Source of the DNA: Mycobacterium sp. DL440
Lineage (GTDB): Bacteria > Actinomycetota > Actinomycetes > Mycobacteriales > Mycobacteriaceae
Direction of reading: 5' to 3'
Length of the DNA: 64,000 bases
Assembly: GCF_011745145.1 (NCBI RefSeq)
Contig: NZ_CP050191.1
Location: forward strand, 5,310,147 to 5,374,146
The position numbers and the translations under genes are program-made. Numbering within the stretch: position 1 is the stretch's first letter; every line of letters starts with the position of its first letter. The notes under the pieces are model-generated. The model saw only the letters and a list, made by a program, of their open reading frames with translations. It made no database searches and had not been told where the DNA came from. Below are positions 18,484 through 27,220 of this stretch, one piece after another.

Positions 18484-20750
18484 TCGGTATGGGTATCGAA
18501 GGATATAAAAAGCCAGAAGGTGACCCACGCGCTGCGATGGTGGGGCCGGGCGCATGGCCGGAGACAGATGAATCGGACTTTACCGACCGTAATACCACTT
18601 TTGACGGCATCCATTCCAAGCTGACTGGCGCCATGGACGGATGGAAATCTGGGCAGTCCTACCTTAAGGCCGAACATACGTGGTTCGGTGTCGCTGCGAC
18701 AACTGCAAATGGCAAGGTCGATACCCATACGAAAGCCATGGAGCAGCACGAGCAGCAACTCATCACGGCCAAAGGGTGGTTCGGGGAAGCTGCCGGACTA
18801 ATTAACAAGGTCAAGGGAGCAATTGTAGAGACCGTCGAGACGGCGGTTGACGTCATTAACGATACAATTTCCAAGTCCAACGAAAATAACACGGACTCAA
18901 AAACAGCCGTCAAGAATATTAAGGAAAAAGCGTACGCGATAAACCAGACAATTGTGCAGTGGGGTGCAGATACTGTTGCAGGGAAAGAAGGGGTTAAACC
19001 CGAGCCGCCGAAACACGGCAAAGCGGCGAAAGAGGCATTCCAGAAGGCGGCTGGCGAGCCTGGCAACGGCGAATCTGGTGGCCCTGAGGGGGATGCCGGA
19101 GGCAACCAAACCAATAGCTCACTGTTGAGCTTCGCCGGCAGGAATGGCCTTAGTGGGAAGGAACCCGCAAGTTACAAGGCGCCGCCCGCGAAGAAGCCCG
19201 CTGATCCGCCCGCTGGTGTGGTGACCCACGACCTCGGTGGGAAGGAACCCGCAAGTTACAAGGCGCCGCCCGCGGAAAAGGCCGCTGATCCGCCCGCTGG
19301 TGTGGTGGCCCACGACCTCGGTGGGAAGGAACCGACGGGTTACACTCCGCCGCTACCGGTCGTGAATCCAGGTGGGAATCCACCACCTGCTGCAGGGAAG
19401 TCCCCGACCCCCGCTGCGCCGACTCCCCCCGTTCCGTCTGCGCCTTCGACCGGTGGTTCCACTGGCACACCTGGAGGCACCGGCGCATCGGGTGCCCCTA
19501 GCCCGCTGAGCGGTGGCTTAAGTGGCAGCGGCGTGGACCAAGCCGCGAGCGCATCGCAAGCAGCGGGCCAAGCACCAGCCGGTGCGGCGCCGACGGATCC
19601 GTTGCAGGCGTTCTCGAATGGATTCGCGGATTCGGCGGGGACCCCGGTCCATGCCGCTTCTACTAGCGCGCCGCCGCTGGCGCCGGCCCCCGCGGTTCCG
19701 GCAAGCGACGCAATGGCACCGGCGAGTACTCACTCGGCGCCGACCTCGCTTAGTAGTGCACCGGCGCCTGCCGCGCCGATACAGGGCACGCCGGTTGGCG
19801 GCTCGATGGGCATGGGCGGCGGAATGCCGTCGATGCCTCTTGGGCCTCCGCCGACGGCGCCGCCCGCCGGACCAGTGGCACCGCCGCCTGCATCTGCGCC
19901 GCCGATACCCCAGCCTGCCAATATCGCGGGTGGTGCTCAGGTTGCGCCGATTCCGGTGTCGGCCGCGCGCGCGCAGCGAGATGCAGCGCAGGATGCGGCG
20001 AAGCGGTCGGGCTCGGATCCGCTTGTATTGGCGCGCAGGGTCGCAGCGGCGCTCAACGCTCCCGATATGGTCGACGAAGAGGACTTCATTTTCTTCTGGA
20101 TCACAGCTGTCACCGTGGACGGAAAGATCGTGGTCGCCAACAACTACGGGCTGGCCTTTATCCCTGAGCAGGTGCAATTGCCTGAGCAGGTAGCGATGGC
20201 CACTGCGGACGAGTCGATTCCGCCTGCTGAGCGTGCCAGTTGGGTGACTCACCCAGTCGTGGCGGTGCAGCGTTGGGCACAGCACCACAACACAAAGCTG
20301 CGAGCCGTGATCGCGACCGAGGACCAGTTCAAGAACTCGGATGCGGGCGTGCACCAGGAAGTGCTGACGCCCGAGGACATCCCGGCGAAGGGCCAGATGG
20401 CCGGGCGCGACCGCTTGAAGGTGATCGCCCCAGAAATTGCAGCCCGGTTTGCGCAGTTCAGTGACGGAGACCTGGTGAAAGTCCTTCCGCCGGCACCGGT
20501 CGATACGAATCCGCCAGAGGACCGACGGCTGGACTTGTGGGATGCAGTGTGGCAGCCGTTGTGCAGCGGTGCTTCCAACCGCAGCCAGGTGCACCTACAG
20601 GCGTTTCTGGAGTACGCATCGCACGCCCAAGAGTGGGCCGTTTATGAGGCGCACGCCGCTGGAGATGGACCCGAGCAACGCCGGGCTGTCGCTGACTTCA
20701 TCTACTGGCAGCACATCGGGCAGTTGGTTGCCGACGCGATGGCGGAGTAG
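18480..20750 (+). CDS. espK: EspK, ESX-1 secretion-associated protein
   Basis: A protein of 756 residues (729 in M. tuberculosis EspK). The N-terminal helical domain (to about residue 190) carries GPGAWPETDESDF and W-F-G turns. A Pro/Ala/Gly-rich linker spans about 190-490 and includes an 84-nt tandem repeat. The C-terminal domain begins IPVSAARAQRDAA and contains FFWITAVTVDGKIVVANNYG and LPPAPVDTNPPEDRR, close to the EspK C-terminus as I recall it. EspK is a cytosolic chaperone that binds EspB, encoded next. The first 600 nt are AT-richer than the C-terminal half, suggesting a mosaic gene. Confidence 0.9.
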   Translation: MIGMGIEGYKKPEGDPRAAMVGPGAWPETDESDFTDRNTTFDGIHSKLTGAMDGWKSGQSYLKAEHTWFGVAATTANGKVDTHTKAMEQHEQQLITAKGWFGEAAGLINKVKGAIVETVETAVDVINDTISKSNENNTDSKTAVKNIKEKAYAINQTIVQWGADTVAGKEGVKPEPPKHGKAAKEAFQKAAGEPGNGESGGPEGDAGGNQTNSSLLSFAGRNGLSGKEPASYKAPPAKKPADPPAGVVTHDLGGKEPASYKAPPAEKAADPPAGVVAHDLGGKEPTGYTPPLPVVNPGGNPPPAAGKSPTPAAPTPPVPSAPSTGGSTGTPGGTGASGAPSPLSGGLSGSGVDQAASASQAAGQAPAGAAPTDPLQAFSNGFADSAGTPVHAASTSAPPLAPAPAVPASDAMAPASTHSAPTSLSSAPAPAAPIQGTPVGGSMGMGGGMPSMPLGPPPTAPPAGPVAPPPASAPPIPQPANIAGGAQVAPIPVSAARAQRDAAQDAAKRSGSDPLVLARRVAAALNAPDMVDEEDFIFFWITAVTVDGKIVVANNYGLAFIPEQVQLPEQVAMATADESIPPAERASWVTHPVVAVQRWAQHHNTKLRAVIATEDQFKNSDAGVHQEVLTPEDIPAKGQMAGRDRLKVIAPEIAARFAQFSDGDLVKVLPPAPVDTNPPEDRRLDLWDAVWQPLCSGASNRSQVHLQAFLEYASHAQEWAVYEAHAAGDGPEQRRAVADFIYWQHIGQLVADAMAE
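19153..19344 (+). repeat. 84-nt tandem repeat inside espK
   Basis: Two nearly identical 84-nt units, 19153-19236 and 19237-19320, are followed by the start of a third at 19321. Each encodes 28 residues built on GKEPASYKAPP, ADPPAGVV and HDLG. The unit length is a multiple of three, so copy number can change without breaking the frame. The repeat lies in the Pro-rich linker. Confidence 0.9.
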
Positions 20751-20975
20751 GTGGCGACGGTTCGCGTCAGCACAGCAAAGCTGTGCAGAACCGCGCCGGA
20801 TGGCGCCAAGCGCACAGAAAGAGCCGCATCCCGTGCGTGTGACTCGCCCTTATGATTGTCGCGAGAAACCGGTCGAGCGGGGTCGAGTGAACTGCCGTCA
20901 CGGGACAACTTTGGTTTTCGTCAGGAGCGTCTGCGGCCGCTGGCAGCAGCACAGGCGTAGGGAGGATGATTTGCG

Positions 20976-22529
20976 ATGAGTGATTTGAAGGTCACATCGT
21001 CGGAGCTGACCAGCGCGGCTGAGCAAATGTTGCGACCTCGCCCGAAAGGTCCGGATGCAGAGTCGGCACCGGATTATGGCCTGAAGGCTCCGGATACCCT
21101 GCCGGAGACCAATGAAGCGCTCAACCAGCTCAAGCACAGTGCTGGAAAACTGAGCGCCACACTCAAAGCCGGAGACGCCGAGGTACAACGTCTCGCCGCA
21201 ACGCTGAAATCTGTTGCGGCTGCTTACGACAAGATCGACGAGCAGGCGAAAGCGCGGCTTCAGAGTGAGGTCGGCGGTAGCGAAGGTCAGAAGCCACCTC
21301 TCGAACCGGTGGTTCCTGAAGCGGTCAATATTCCGGTGCCAAGCATTCCCGACTTCGGTAGCTACCCTTCATCGCCGGACGATCAATTCCAGTCCTGGCA
21401 GGCTTCTGCACACGCCATTTTTGACAACGACACCAAAGCCCTGTCGGTGAACTACTTCCGAGACCAGTGGAAAGGGTACAAGGCTACGCTTCTCGCGTAC
21501 GCAGACAACATTCCAGCCAAGGTCGGTGACTGGGATGGCACGGCCGCCAAGGCGTGTCAGAACGCCCTGCAAAGCCTCCATACCTGGTGGACGGACATGG
21601 CGGAGGAATGCGGCCGGTTGGCCGAAGAGGCTCAAAAATTTTGCGATGCACACGATCAGCTTGTGAGGGTTCACCCCAACTTGCACGATGTTGCCGAGTA
21701 CGAGAAAACAAATCGGCTGAACAAGATGCGCCTATGGACCCAATGGCAGTATCAGTCGGAGTACGACCGCAACAACTATGAAAACAACATCAACCTTCAA
21801 GAAGTGCGGCCGGGCAAGGCCCCCACAATCGGCGGTATGCCGGCGGTAAATTCCAACGAGGTTGGAACCAAGCCCGACACCCCAGGTGGTCCCGGCACCA
21901 ACCCAGGCACTTCTCCGGGCACTGGAGCCGGCAGCGGAGGTGGCGGCACGCCCGAGCTGCCCGAGATGCCCGAGATGCCCGAGATGCCGTCGATGTCGCC
22001 AGCCAGCGCTGATCCGTCGGCCGGTCAGGAGTCGGGAGGTTCTCCCAGCGGTGGCGGCTCACCGAGTGGCGGTCAGGGCGGTGGCCAGCCGAGTGGTGGT
22101 TCGCCGAGTGGCGGCGCCCCATCGGGCGGACTTCCCAAGGGAACCGAGGGCATGCCTGAGATGCCGGGCCTTGAGGAACCCAGCCTCAAGCCGGCCAGCG
22201 CCGGTGGCGGTGGCGGCGGCGGAATGGGCGGTGGCGGCGGAGGTACGCCGTCGATGCCGCTTGGCCCTGCCGTGGGTGCCGACTCGGTGGCCCCATCGCC
22301 AGCTGGTGCTCGTGGCGCAGGTGGCGGAACCCCTGGCGCACCCGGTGGTGCGGGTATGGGTGGCATGGGCGGCGGTATGGGCGGCATGGGCGGCGGCCAC
22401 GGCCAAGGTCAGGGCAAGGAGAAGCGACGCAACCCCAACCTGTCGGAGGACGAAGATCTCTATAAGGAGGACCGTGCGTACACCGAGGCGGTTATCGGTC
22501 GGCGTGCACGCAAGGACGTGAAGGAGTAG
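20976..22529 (+). CDS. espB: EspB, PE/PPE-like ESX-1 substrate
   Basis: A protein of 517 residues (460 in M. tuberculosis). Residues 1-90 are PE-like and hold YDKID (Tyr84 to Asp88), the Y-x-x-x-D signal. The PPE-like helices that follow contain the W-x-G turn WDG (Trp186 to Gly188). From about 285 the protein is Gly/Pro/Ser/Met-rich, the region known to be trimmed by MycP1. The C-terminus is charged (KEKRRNPNLSEDEDLY). EspB forms heptameric rings and is exported with EspK help. Unlike the M. tuberculosis order as I recall it, the gene here is on the opposite strand to eccE1-mycP1. Confidence 0.95.
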   Translation: MSDLKVTSSELTSAAEQMLRPRPKGPDAESAPDYGLKAPDTLPETNEALNQLKHSAGKLSATLKAGDAEVQRLAATLKSVAAAYDKIDEQAKARLQSEVGGSEGQKPPLEPVVPEAVNIPVPSIPDFGSYPSSPDDQFQSWQASAHAIFDNDTKALSVNYFRDQWKGYKATLLAYADNIPAKVGDWDGTAAKACQNALQSLHTWWTDMAEECGRLAEEAQKFCDAHDQLVRVHPNLHDVAEYEKTNRLNKMRLWTQWQYQSEYDRNNYENNINLQEVRPGKAPTIGGMPAVNSNEVGTKPDTPGGPGTNPGTSPGTGAGSGGGGTPELPEMPEMPEMPSMSPASADPSAGQESGGSPSGGGSPSGGQGGGQPSGGSPSGGAPSGGLPKGTEGMPEMPGLEEPSLKPASAGGGGGGGMGGGGGGTPSMPLGPAVGADSVAPSPAGARGAGGGTPGAPGGAGMGGMGGGMGGMGGGHGQGQGKEKRRNPNLSEDEDLYKEDRAYTEAVIGRRARKDVKE

Positions 22530-22552
22530 CCCGAACGCGGCGTCCACGCGTG

Positions 22553-22583
22553 CGGATTGGGCGGGGTCAGCATGCCCAATCCG
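22553..22583 (+). terminator. Hairpin after espB
   Basis: CGGATTGGGC at 22553-22562 pairs perfectly with GCCCAATCCG at 22574-22583 across an 11-nt loop, starting 23 nt after the espB stop. No T-run follows. It probably ends the espJ-espK-espB transcript. Confidence 0.5.
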
Positions 22584-22933
22584 CTGTGCGCGCGGGGGCG
22601 GTGAAGAAGGTGCGCATTAGAATGCGAGCTACCGCCATTACAGTTCAGCTGTCTTGTGACGTCGCTGAGCTCGCCCTCGGCTCCGACGTTGTTTCGACGG
22701 ACACCTCGATTGCTGGGTGAGTATGCCGACGGGCATGAAAGCCTTGTGTCGTCGGCATCCCGACCCGATCGAACGATTGGTCGGCGAGCGTCTGGATCCT
22801 GGTGGGCAGGCCGGCTACTGGTTTTTGCGCAGGAGTTCTAGGGTCGGGCGCAGACACGAAGCAACGCGGTCTATTCGACGAGACCTACACCGTCGAACCG
22901 ATAGTGTTGTAGTAAATCTCGCCTACGGCGTAG
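22584..22933 (+). other. Intergenic region with no recognisable gene
   Basis: No supported coding frame, repeat or strong promoter was found here. Short frames exist on both strands but show no domain, signal peptide or ribosome-binding site. Confidence 0.4.
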
Positions 22934-23053
22934 AGCGATAGGAGCCGTGTCATCGGAAACCCTGACGCCACCAACGCTGAGCCGGGATGGCTCATCGACC
23001 CGCGGGATCCAAACCAACTGCGGTATTTCGACGGACGCGAATGGACAGGCGCG

Positions 23054-23740
23054 GTGGTAGCACGCTCGGATGCGCATGTCGTGCAAACTGTTCACGAACC
23101 GACGCTCCAGGCGAGGCAAGACTTCCCTCTGGGGCAACGGCTTCTTCATTTTCGCGCTCTTCCTCAGCGCGCTGATATCGACGTGGCCTGTTTGGTGGAA
23201 GACGATCACGGGCGGGCGCTGGTGGAGATCCGCAAGACGTCAAACTCCCACGCGCGACTCAGAGCGTCGCAGCGGTTCGGGATGTTCGTCCCGTCCGGAG
23301 TGGCGCTGGGGTTCTTCACCCGTACCGCCAGTGCTGGTGTTCACGACGGTTTCGCCGTCACCGACGCTTCTGACCGGCCTGTGGGTCGGCTGCGCCGGAC
23401 GAACAATTTTTGGCAGCGACTCCGATCTTCCGCAATAGACATGGCGTTGGAGTCCAACGACCAAGCCGTGGGCCACACCCGTGTTTCAGTCTCGCCAGGG
23501 GCGCGGTTCAGTGAGGTCAACGAGCCCATCTTTGACATCACCGGGTCGGTTGTGGCCGCAGTCAGGAGACAGTGGCGGTACATCGATACAGCCGTTACCT
23601 TCTACGATTACACGCTGGAATGCACGCGGCCCACAACAGAACCGCTGTCCCAATTGATGTTGGCAACTGTCTTCGCGCATTACTTCTACGATCGCGGCAA
23701 AGTCGGCGGTCCATTTGCGAGCAATACAAACTTTAACTGA
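23054..23740 (+). CDS. DUF2510 plus scramblase/LURP-one-like protein, start unclear
   Basis: The first standard start codon in this frame is GTG 23054, giving 228 residues. The frame is open back to 22934 and encodes a typical DUF2510 signature (EPGWLIDPRDPNQLRYFDG and REWTG) just upstream of that GTG. The true protein therefore begins earlier, but no ATG, GTG or TTG is in frame there. A GTG at 22947 after an AGGAG site is in another frame. The rest resembles the scramblase/LURP-one beta-barrel fold: HDGFAVTDASDRPVGRL, EPIFDITGSVVA and a final YTLECTRP helix region. The gene is either frameshifted near its start or uses a non-standard start codon. Confidence 0.55.
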   Translation: MVARSDAHVVQTVHEPTLQARQDFPLGQRLLHFRALPQRADIDVACLVEDDHGRALVEIRKTSNSHARLRASQRFGMFVPSGVALGFFTRTASAGVHDGFAVTDASDRPVGRLRRTNNFWQRLRSSAIDMALESNDQAVGHTRVSVSPGARFSEVNEPIFDITGSVVAAVRRQWRYIDTAVTFYDYTLECTRPTTEPLSQLMLATVFAHYFYDRGKVGGPFASNTNFN

Positions 23741-23794
23741 AGAACCGCGGGTGCCACCCCACTTAAAGTGACTGAGAAACCGGGGATCCGAAGT

Positions 23795-24364
23795 TCAAGA
23801 CTGGCCGAATGTGCGCTGCGAGGTGAACTCAGCTTCTGACGCTATTGCTTGCTCGGGTGTTGGTAGGTGCAGCATTCCTTCGACGACACTGCGGATGGAA
23901 TCTCGATCTTGTCCCTGAAGTCGCATTAACTCGTACACTAATTCGTACTGTGCCGACTGTGCTTTTGCGGCGGCGACTTCTGCCACGGCAATAATTTCCG
24001 TAGCGAGTTCTCGCTCGGTCATTTCGCGGCCGGTTTGTGGAGATAGCTCAACATGGTCAATCATGCCGTTTAGCAGTGCGGTCACAGTCACAATTTGCCA
24101 CGGATCGGACGCCGAGAATCGCATATCGGGCATGCCTCGATCTGAATCCTCCGTGGTGGCAGGTTTGTTCCCATCGCCGGCATCGCGGGCCACTGTTTCA
24201 TCGAATGGGCTCAAGCCTTCGACATCGCCGTCATGGACCGGTACGTAGTCGCCGAATACATCGAGGCCGTCGCTATGCACAGTGCTATCGCTGGGGAGGT
24301 ACTCATCGAATGCTTCGAGGTCCGAAGCGCCATCGTCCTCGGCAGAATCCCAAAAACTCGACAT
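23795..24364 (-). CDS. EspD/EspH-like protein, module A
   Basis: A protein of 189 residues with the EspH plan: an acidic N-terminal half (AEDDGASDLEAFDEY, FGDYVPVHDGD) and a compact C-terminal domain. Segments align by eye with EspH at 1952-2488: IVTVTALLNGMIDHVEL with VTVTAFMDGRVHQIEL, and HLPTPEQA with DLPTPEQA. It is the last gene of a three-gene minus-strand operon, 2 nt after the EspC/F-like gene. EspD/EspH proteins stabilise EspA/EspC-type substrates in the cytosol, so this is probably the dedicated helper of its two upstream partners. Confidence 0.8.
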   Translation of the reverse strand: MSSFWDSAEDDGASDLEAFDEYLPSDSTVHSDGLDVFGDYVPVHDGDVEGLSPFDETVARDAGDGNKPATTEDSDRGMPDMRFSASDPWQIVTVTALLNGMIDHVELSPQTGREMTERELATEIIAVAEVAAAKAQSAQYELVYELMRLQGQDRDSIRSVVEGMLHLPTPEQAIASEAEFTSQRTFGQS

Positions 24365-24366
24365 CG

Positions 24367-24696
24367 TTAGCGGCCAGGCATCTCTTTGGAGATACGGTCG
24401 CGGCCCGCCTCGTCGGTAGCGGCGTACTTGGATGCCGCACTATCAAGGTTATGCGAGTGGGCCTCAGACATTGATTGTATTGCGATACACGCGTTCTCAC
24501 GGGCCGCGGCAGCCTTCTCAGCCGCTGCGGACGTGGAACTGCAAACCCCACCGTGTGTCTTCAGGATGGCGGCTGCTGTTCCTGTTGTGAGGGGAGTGAT
24601 ATCAGCTATATCTTTCGCTGCCGCCGCGTGGACCGACGAAAGTTTACGGAGGAGCTGCGGATTAACCCACAACGCGTCCATATTTGGCGAGGTCAT
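24367..24696 (-). CDS. EspC/EspF-like substrate, module A
   Basis: A protein of 109 residues, helical and Ala-rich, without a signal peptide. It has SHNLDSAASKYAATDEAG near the C-terminus, giving the Y-x-x-x-D export motif in a position like EspF. It lies 9 nt after the EspA/E-like gene and 2 nt before the EspD/H-like gene. Such proteins are secreted together with their EspA/E partner. The start ATG at 24696 was chosen; an in-frame ATG at 24681 would shorten it by five residues. Confidence 0.75.
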   Translation of the reverse strand: MTSPNMDALWVNPQLLRKLSSVHAAAAKDIADITPLTTGTAAAILKTHGGVCSSTSAAAEKAAAARENACIAIQSMSEAHSHNLDSAASKYAATDEAGRDRISKEMPGR

Positions 24697-24705
24697 CGTT
24701 GCCCC

Positions 24706-25497
24706 TTACATGCTAGTCGGATAACAAGCATTCGCTAGCTCCTCGTAAAGGAGCGTTGCGTCATTAATCGACTGTGCTGCTTTCTCTGAGGCCTCAGTGA
24801 GGTGTTTCATATGCAGGAGGCAGCCTGCCATGCAGGATCCGGTCACGCCGCTCTCGAGAGTTCTGGCAAATAGCTTTCCATACCTTGGTATTGCCTGCAT
24901 AGCAAGTACAGGTGCGATGGCATTGCCCATGACCGTTGCGGATTCTGAAAGTACGTCTCGGGTCGTGTGCAGCTGGTTAGCTTCCATCGACACCGCCATG
25001 ACCACATCCAAATCAATGTCCGGCATCGTCCGTGCGCGATTGATTTGACTAGTGTTTGCCTCCGCGTATGCGCGCGCAGCCGGCCCTCTCCAACCGTCAT
25101 TGGGCACAGCCTTTTCGAGGTTATCTGCAACTACATTGAAGCGTTGCGCGCTGTCGCTGTAACCCTCGGCCATCTCTGGTTTGGCATTGCCTCCGCACAA
25201 ATACTGCATACCTAGGACCGACTTCAATCCAGCGGCCAATATCTCAGCCTTGGCTATCTTGGCCTTCGACAAAAGAAATTCAGTGGCTGCAAGACCTTCG
25301 CCTACATCGGACGCTGCATTCCATAAGCCATCGACGCCCTGTTCCCGGATGGTGTCGATCGTCGAAAAAATACTCGTTATTGATTCACCGGCTTCGGACA
25401 AAATGCCGAAGGGTGCCGGCATAGCAACTGGAATTGGTGGTTGGAGAAACCGTCCAATATTTTTCATGGTATCGCTATAAGCGTCGAACAATCCCAT
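24706..25497 (-). CDS. EspA/EspE-like substrate, module A
   Basis: A protein of 263 residues from the ATG at 25497 (MGLFDAYSDTMKNI). The central region resembles the EspA N-terminal domain: NDGWRGPAARAYAEAN against the EspA pattern GWLGSAADKYAGKN, then MEANQLHTTRDVL against ANAVQTTRDIL. A hydrophobic segment follows (GNAIAPVLAMQAI). It lacks the long Gly-rich tail of canonical EspE. The frame is open further upstream to 25608 without a good start. It heads the operon with the EspC/F- and EspD/H-like genes and is AT-richer than the core ESX-1 genes. Confidence 0.75.
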   Translation of the reverse strand: MGLFDAYSDTMKNIGRFLQPPIPVAMPAPFGILSEAGESITSIFSTIDTIREQGVDGLWNAASDVGEGLAATEFLLSKAKIAKAEILAAGLKSVLGMQYLCGGNAKPEMAEGYSDSAQRFNVVADNLEKAVPNDGWRGPAARAYAEANTSQINRARTMPDIDLDVVMAVSMEANQLHTTRDVLSESATVMGNAIAPVLAMQAIPRYGKLFARTLESGVTGSCMAGCLLHMKHLTEASEKAAQSINDATLLYEELANACYPTSM

Positions 25498-25626
25498 GTC
25501 TTCGTGGATTCCTTCCGACCGAGTAAAGCTGCCCCAGTTCAGTGATCGACGAGTTGGCTCCGAAGAGCCTAACACTGTGATTGCTGCTGCGAGCGCATAA
25601 AAAGTCACGCATTGAAGAGGGCAGGT

Positions 25627-25979
25627 TCAGGTCAAGGCTGGGCGCGAGACCTGACATGTGCCGGCATCGCGTGAAGTTCGATCCGGAGCACGTCCGTCGT
25701 TGAGTTCGATTCGTTGCTAGGGGTGGCGGCAGGAGAACCGCACCAATTCGATTAGGGCGTTGCCTTCCCGGGTATCGCTGCCCGGCGAGTCCATCGCCAC
25801 TATGGAACCGTCCTTCATAGTGATAACCATGGGGTCCGGAAACATTCCTCGGCCGGGATTTTGTTCGCTACCGTGGTAATGGCGTCCCAATTTGCCGAAT
25901 TCGATGATCCCAGATTGGGGAACTCGAAATTCTTGGGAAAGGTAAGAGGCAGAGGGTTTAGGCCCACATCTAGATCGGT
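25627..25979 (-). pseudogene. Decayed copy 2 of a membrane-associated protein gene
   Basis: No intact gene fits, but protein-like segments appear in successive frames. One frame gives SSNSANWDAITTVANKIP. About 25815 a shift leads to MVITMKDGSIVAMDSPG and NALIELVRF, then a TAG at 25719-25717 interrupts HP-QRIELNDGRA. These segments line up with copy 1 just upstream (SGEWSQVVDIVDRAP, LVMVMADGEV, ILKSLRFYW, SEFSDDRALE). So this is a tandem paralogue with at least one frameshift and one nonsense codon, lacking its N-terminal membrane part. Function unknown. Confidence 0.55.
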
Positions 25980-26657
25980 GTGGACTTGGCGTTCAGTTGG
26001 ACCTGGCGTGGCCGCTCAAGTGCACGGTCATCGCTGAACTCGGAGCGACTGTCGGGGTTTTGAGCCAGTAGAACCGCAGGGACTTCAGGATGGCCGCTCC
26101 GTTGGGAGTGCAGCGACGACTCTTTGGTCATCTAGACTTCGCCGTCCGCCATCACCATGACCAGCGGCTTCTTTGTCGGCACGCTGTCGGGTGCTCGATC
26201 TACGATGTCGACTACCTGTGACCACTCACCGCTGGTTGTTGAGAACGCCACGACGAACGTGAAGCCGTCAGCAGTCAGCCGGACAAAACCCGATGCCCCC
26301 GCGCTTGACCGTCGGCACTAGGCCGGCGGCGAACACCAACGCCGGTCCGATGAAGGCCATGACGAACATTGGGCCAATATCGGGAGGCAGGGGAATGGAC
26401 AGTTTGTTCATCGCTCCGAGCGCACCGGCGGAGCCGAGGGCGAGTACGCCGGCGATGACACCGATGAAAAGCAGAATGTCGACGCGCTTGTCAACACGGA
26501 TGGTCGTCCCCTGAGCATCGCAGGTGCGTCGTGCGATGACAGTAGGCATAATCTGCCATACGCGTGTAGGTGCGAGCCAGAATACGGTGGCCCGAACGGC
26601 TATCAACGCGGTCAGATAATCACCCTGGAACAGGGCAATCCGGCCCAGGCCGCGCAC
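25970..26657 (-). pseudogene. Decayed copy 1 of a membrane-associated protein gene
   Basis: The 5' frame from GTG 26657 encodes two membrane helices (ILLFIGVIAGVLALGSAGA and FVMAFIGPALVFAAGL). At the G-run near 26299-26304 the frame breaks, and the next frame continues naturally as ASGFVRLTADGFTFVVAF and PTKKPLVMVMADGEV. Further breaks lie before AAILKSLRFYWLK and at an A-run (AAAACCCC) before NPDSRSEFSDDRALE. I therefore read it as one gene with three or more disruptions. The intact ancestor would be a small membrane protein with a C-terminal beta domain of unknown role. Confidence 0.6.
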
Positions 26658-26832
26658 GCCACAGCTCTGTTTCAGCGCATTAAATCAGTGCCCGGCCGCG
26701 AAGACTCGCACAGCGAGCCCGAACCATTCCACCGACAGTGATTGGCGCACAGCCAGTTTCGCGAACCGCGGCAGCCGGCAGTTCACGGTGCGGTAGCCGA
26801 CGATGTGCGTCAACACCAGATCGGAGAACACC

Positions 26833-27171
26833 TCAGCCCCGTGGCATACCGTCCTCAGTCAGCTCCGCAACCATGGCATCGAGCCGTTCCCGATCGGCCT
26901 CGATCGATGTGGTCGCTGCAGCCGTTGCCTTCTGGATCGCTTCATTGAGCCGCTGTTCGACGGCTTGTGCACCCAACCGCAGCAATCCATCTTTGATGTA
27001 CACGTCGATCAGATGGTGATGGCCGTTCAGCGTCACCTCGACGCTCTTGGCTTCGTCTGCCGCCGTGAACGTTTCGGTGTTCATCTTGTGTAGCTGGTCA
27101 TCCATCAGCGACTGCAGCTGCTGCGCTTGGCGCAAGACCGCAGCGACCTGCGGATGCATCTCCTCTGTCAT
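26833..27171 (-). CDS. espL: EspL, YbaB/EbfC-like ESX-1 accessory protein
   Basis: A protein of 112 residues (115 in M. tuberculosis EspL) from the ATG at 27171. It has the YbaB-like helix-strand-helix plan and shares SVEVTLNGHHHLIDVYIKDGLLRLGAQAVEQRLNEAI with the EspL pattern TVEVTINGHQWL and DGLLKKLGAEAV. EspL is cytosolic and needed for stability of EspE, EspF and EspH in M. marinum. It lies 49 nt after eccE1 in the mycP1-eccE1-espL operon. Confidence 0.88.
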   Translation of the reverse strand: MTEEMHPQVAAVLRQAQQLQSLMDDQLHKMNTETFTAADEAKSVEVTLNGHHHLIDVYIKDGLLRLGAQAVEQRLNEAIQKATAAATTSIEADRERLDAMVAELTEDGMPRG

Positions 27172-27220
27172 GACTTTTCCTCCCGACCCTTCTGGGACCC
27201 CTCTCCCAGCAAGCTTGACG

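Noticed and set aside
19153-19344. CRISPR-like repeat
   Set aside because: Units are direct tandem, in frame, and coding. No spacers.
22656-22941. Short overlapping frames between espB and the DUF2510 gene
   Set aside because: No consistent coding signal, and several frames compete.
23070-23438. Frame with a hydrophobic stretch overlapping the scramblase-like gene
   Set aside because: The other frame has clear domain motifs. The hydrophobic run looks like chance.
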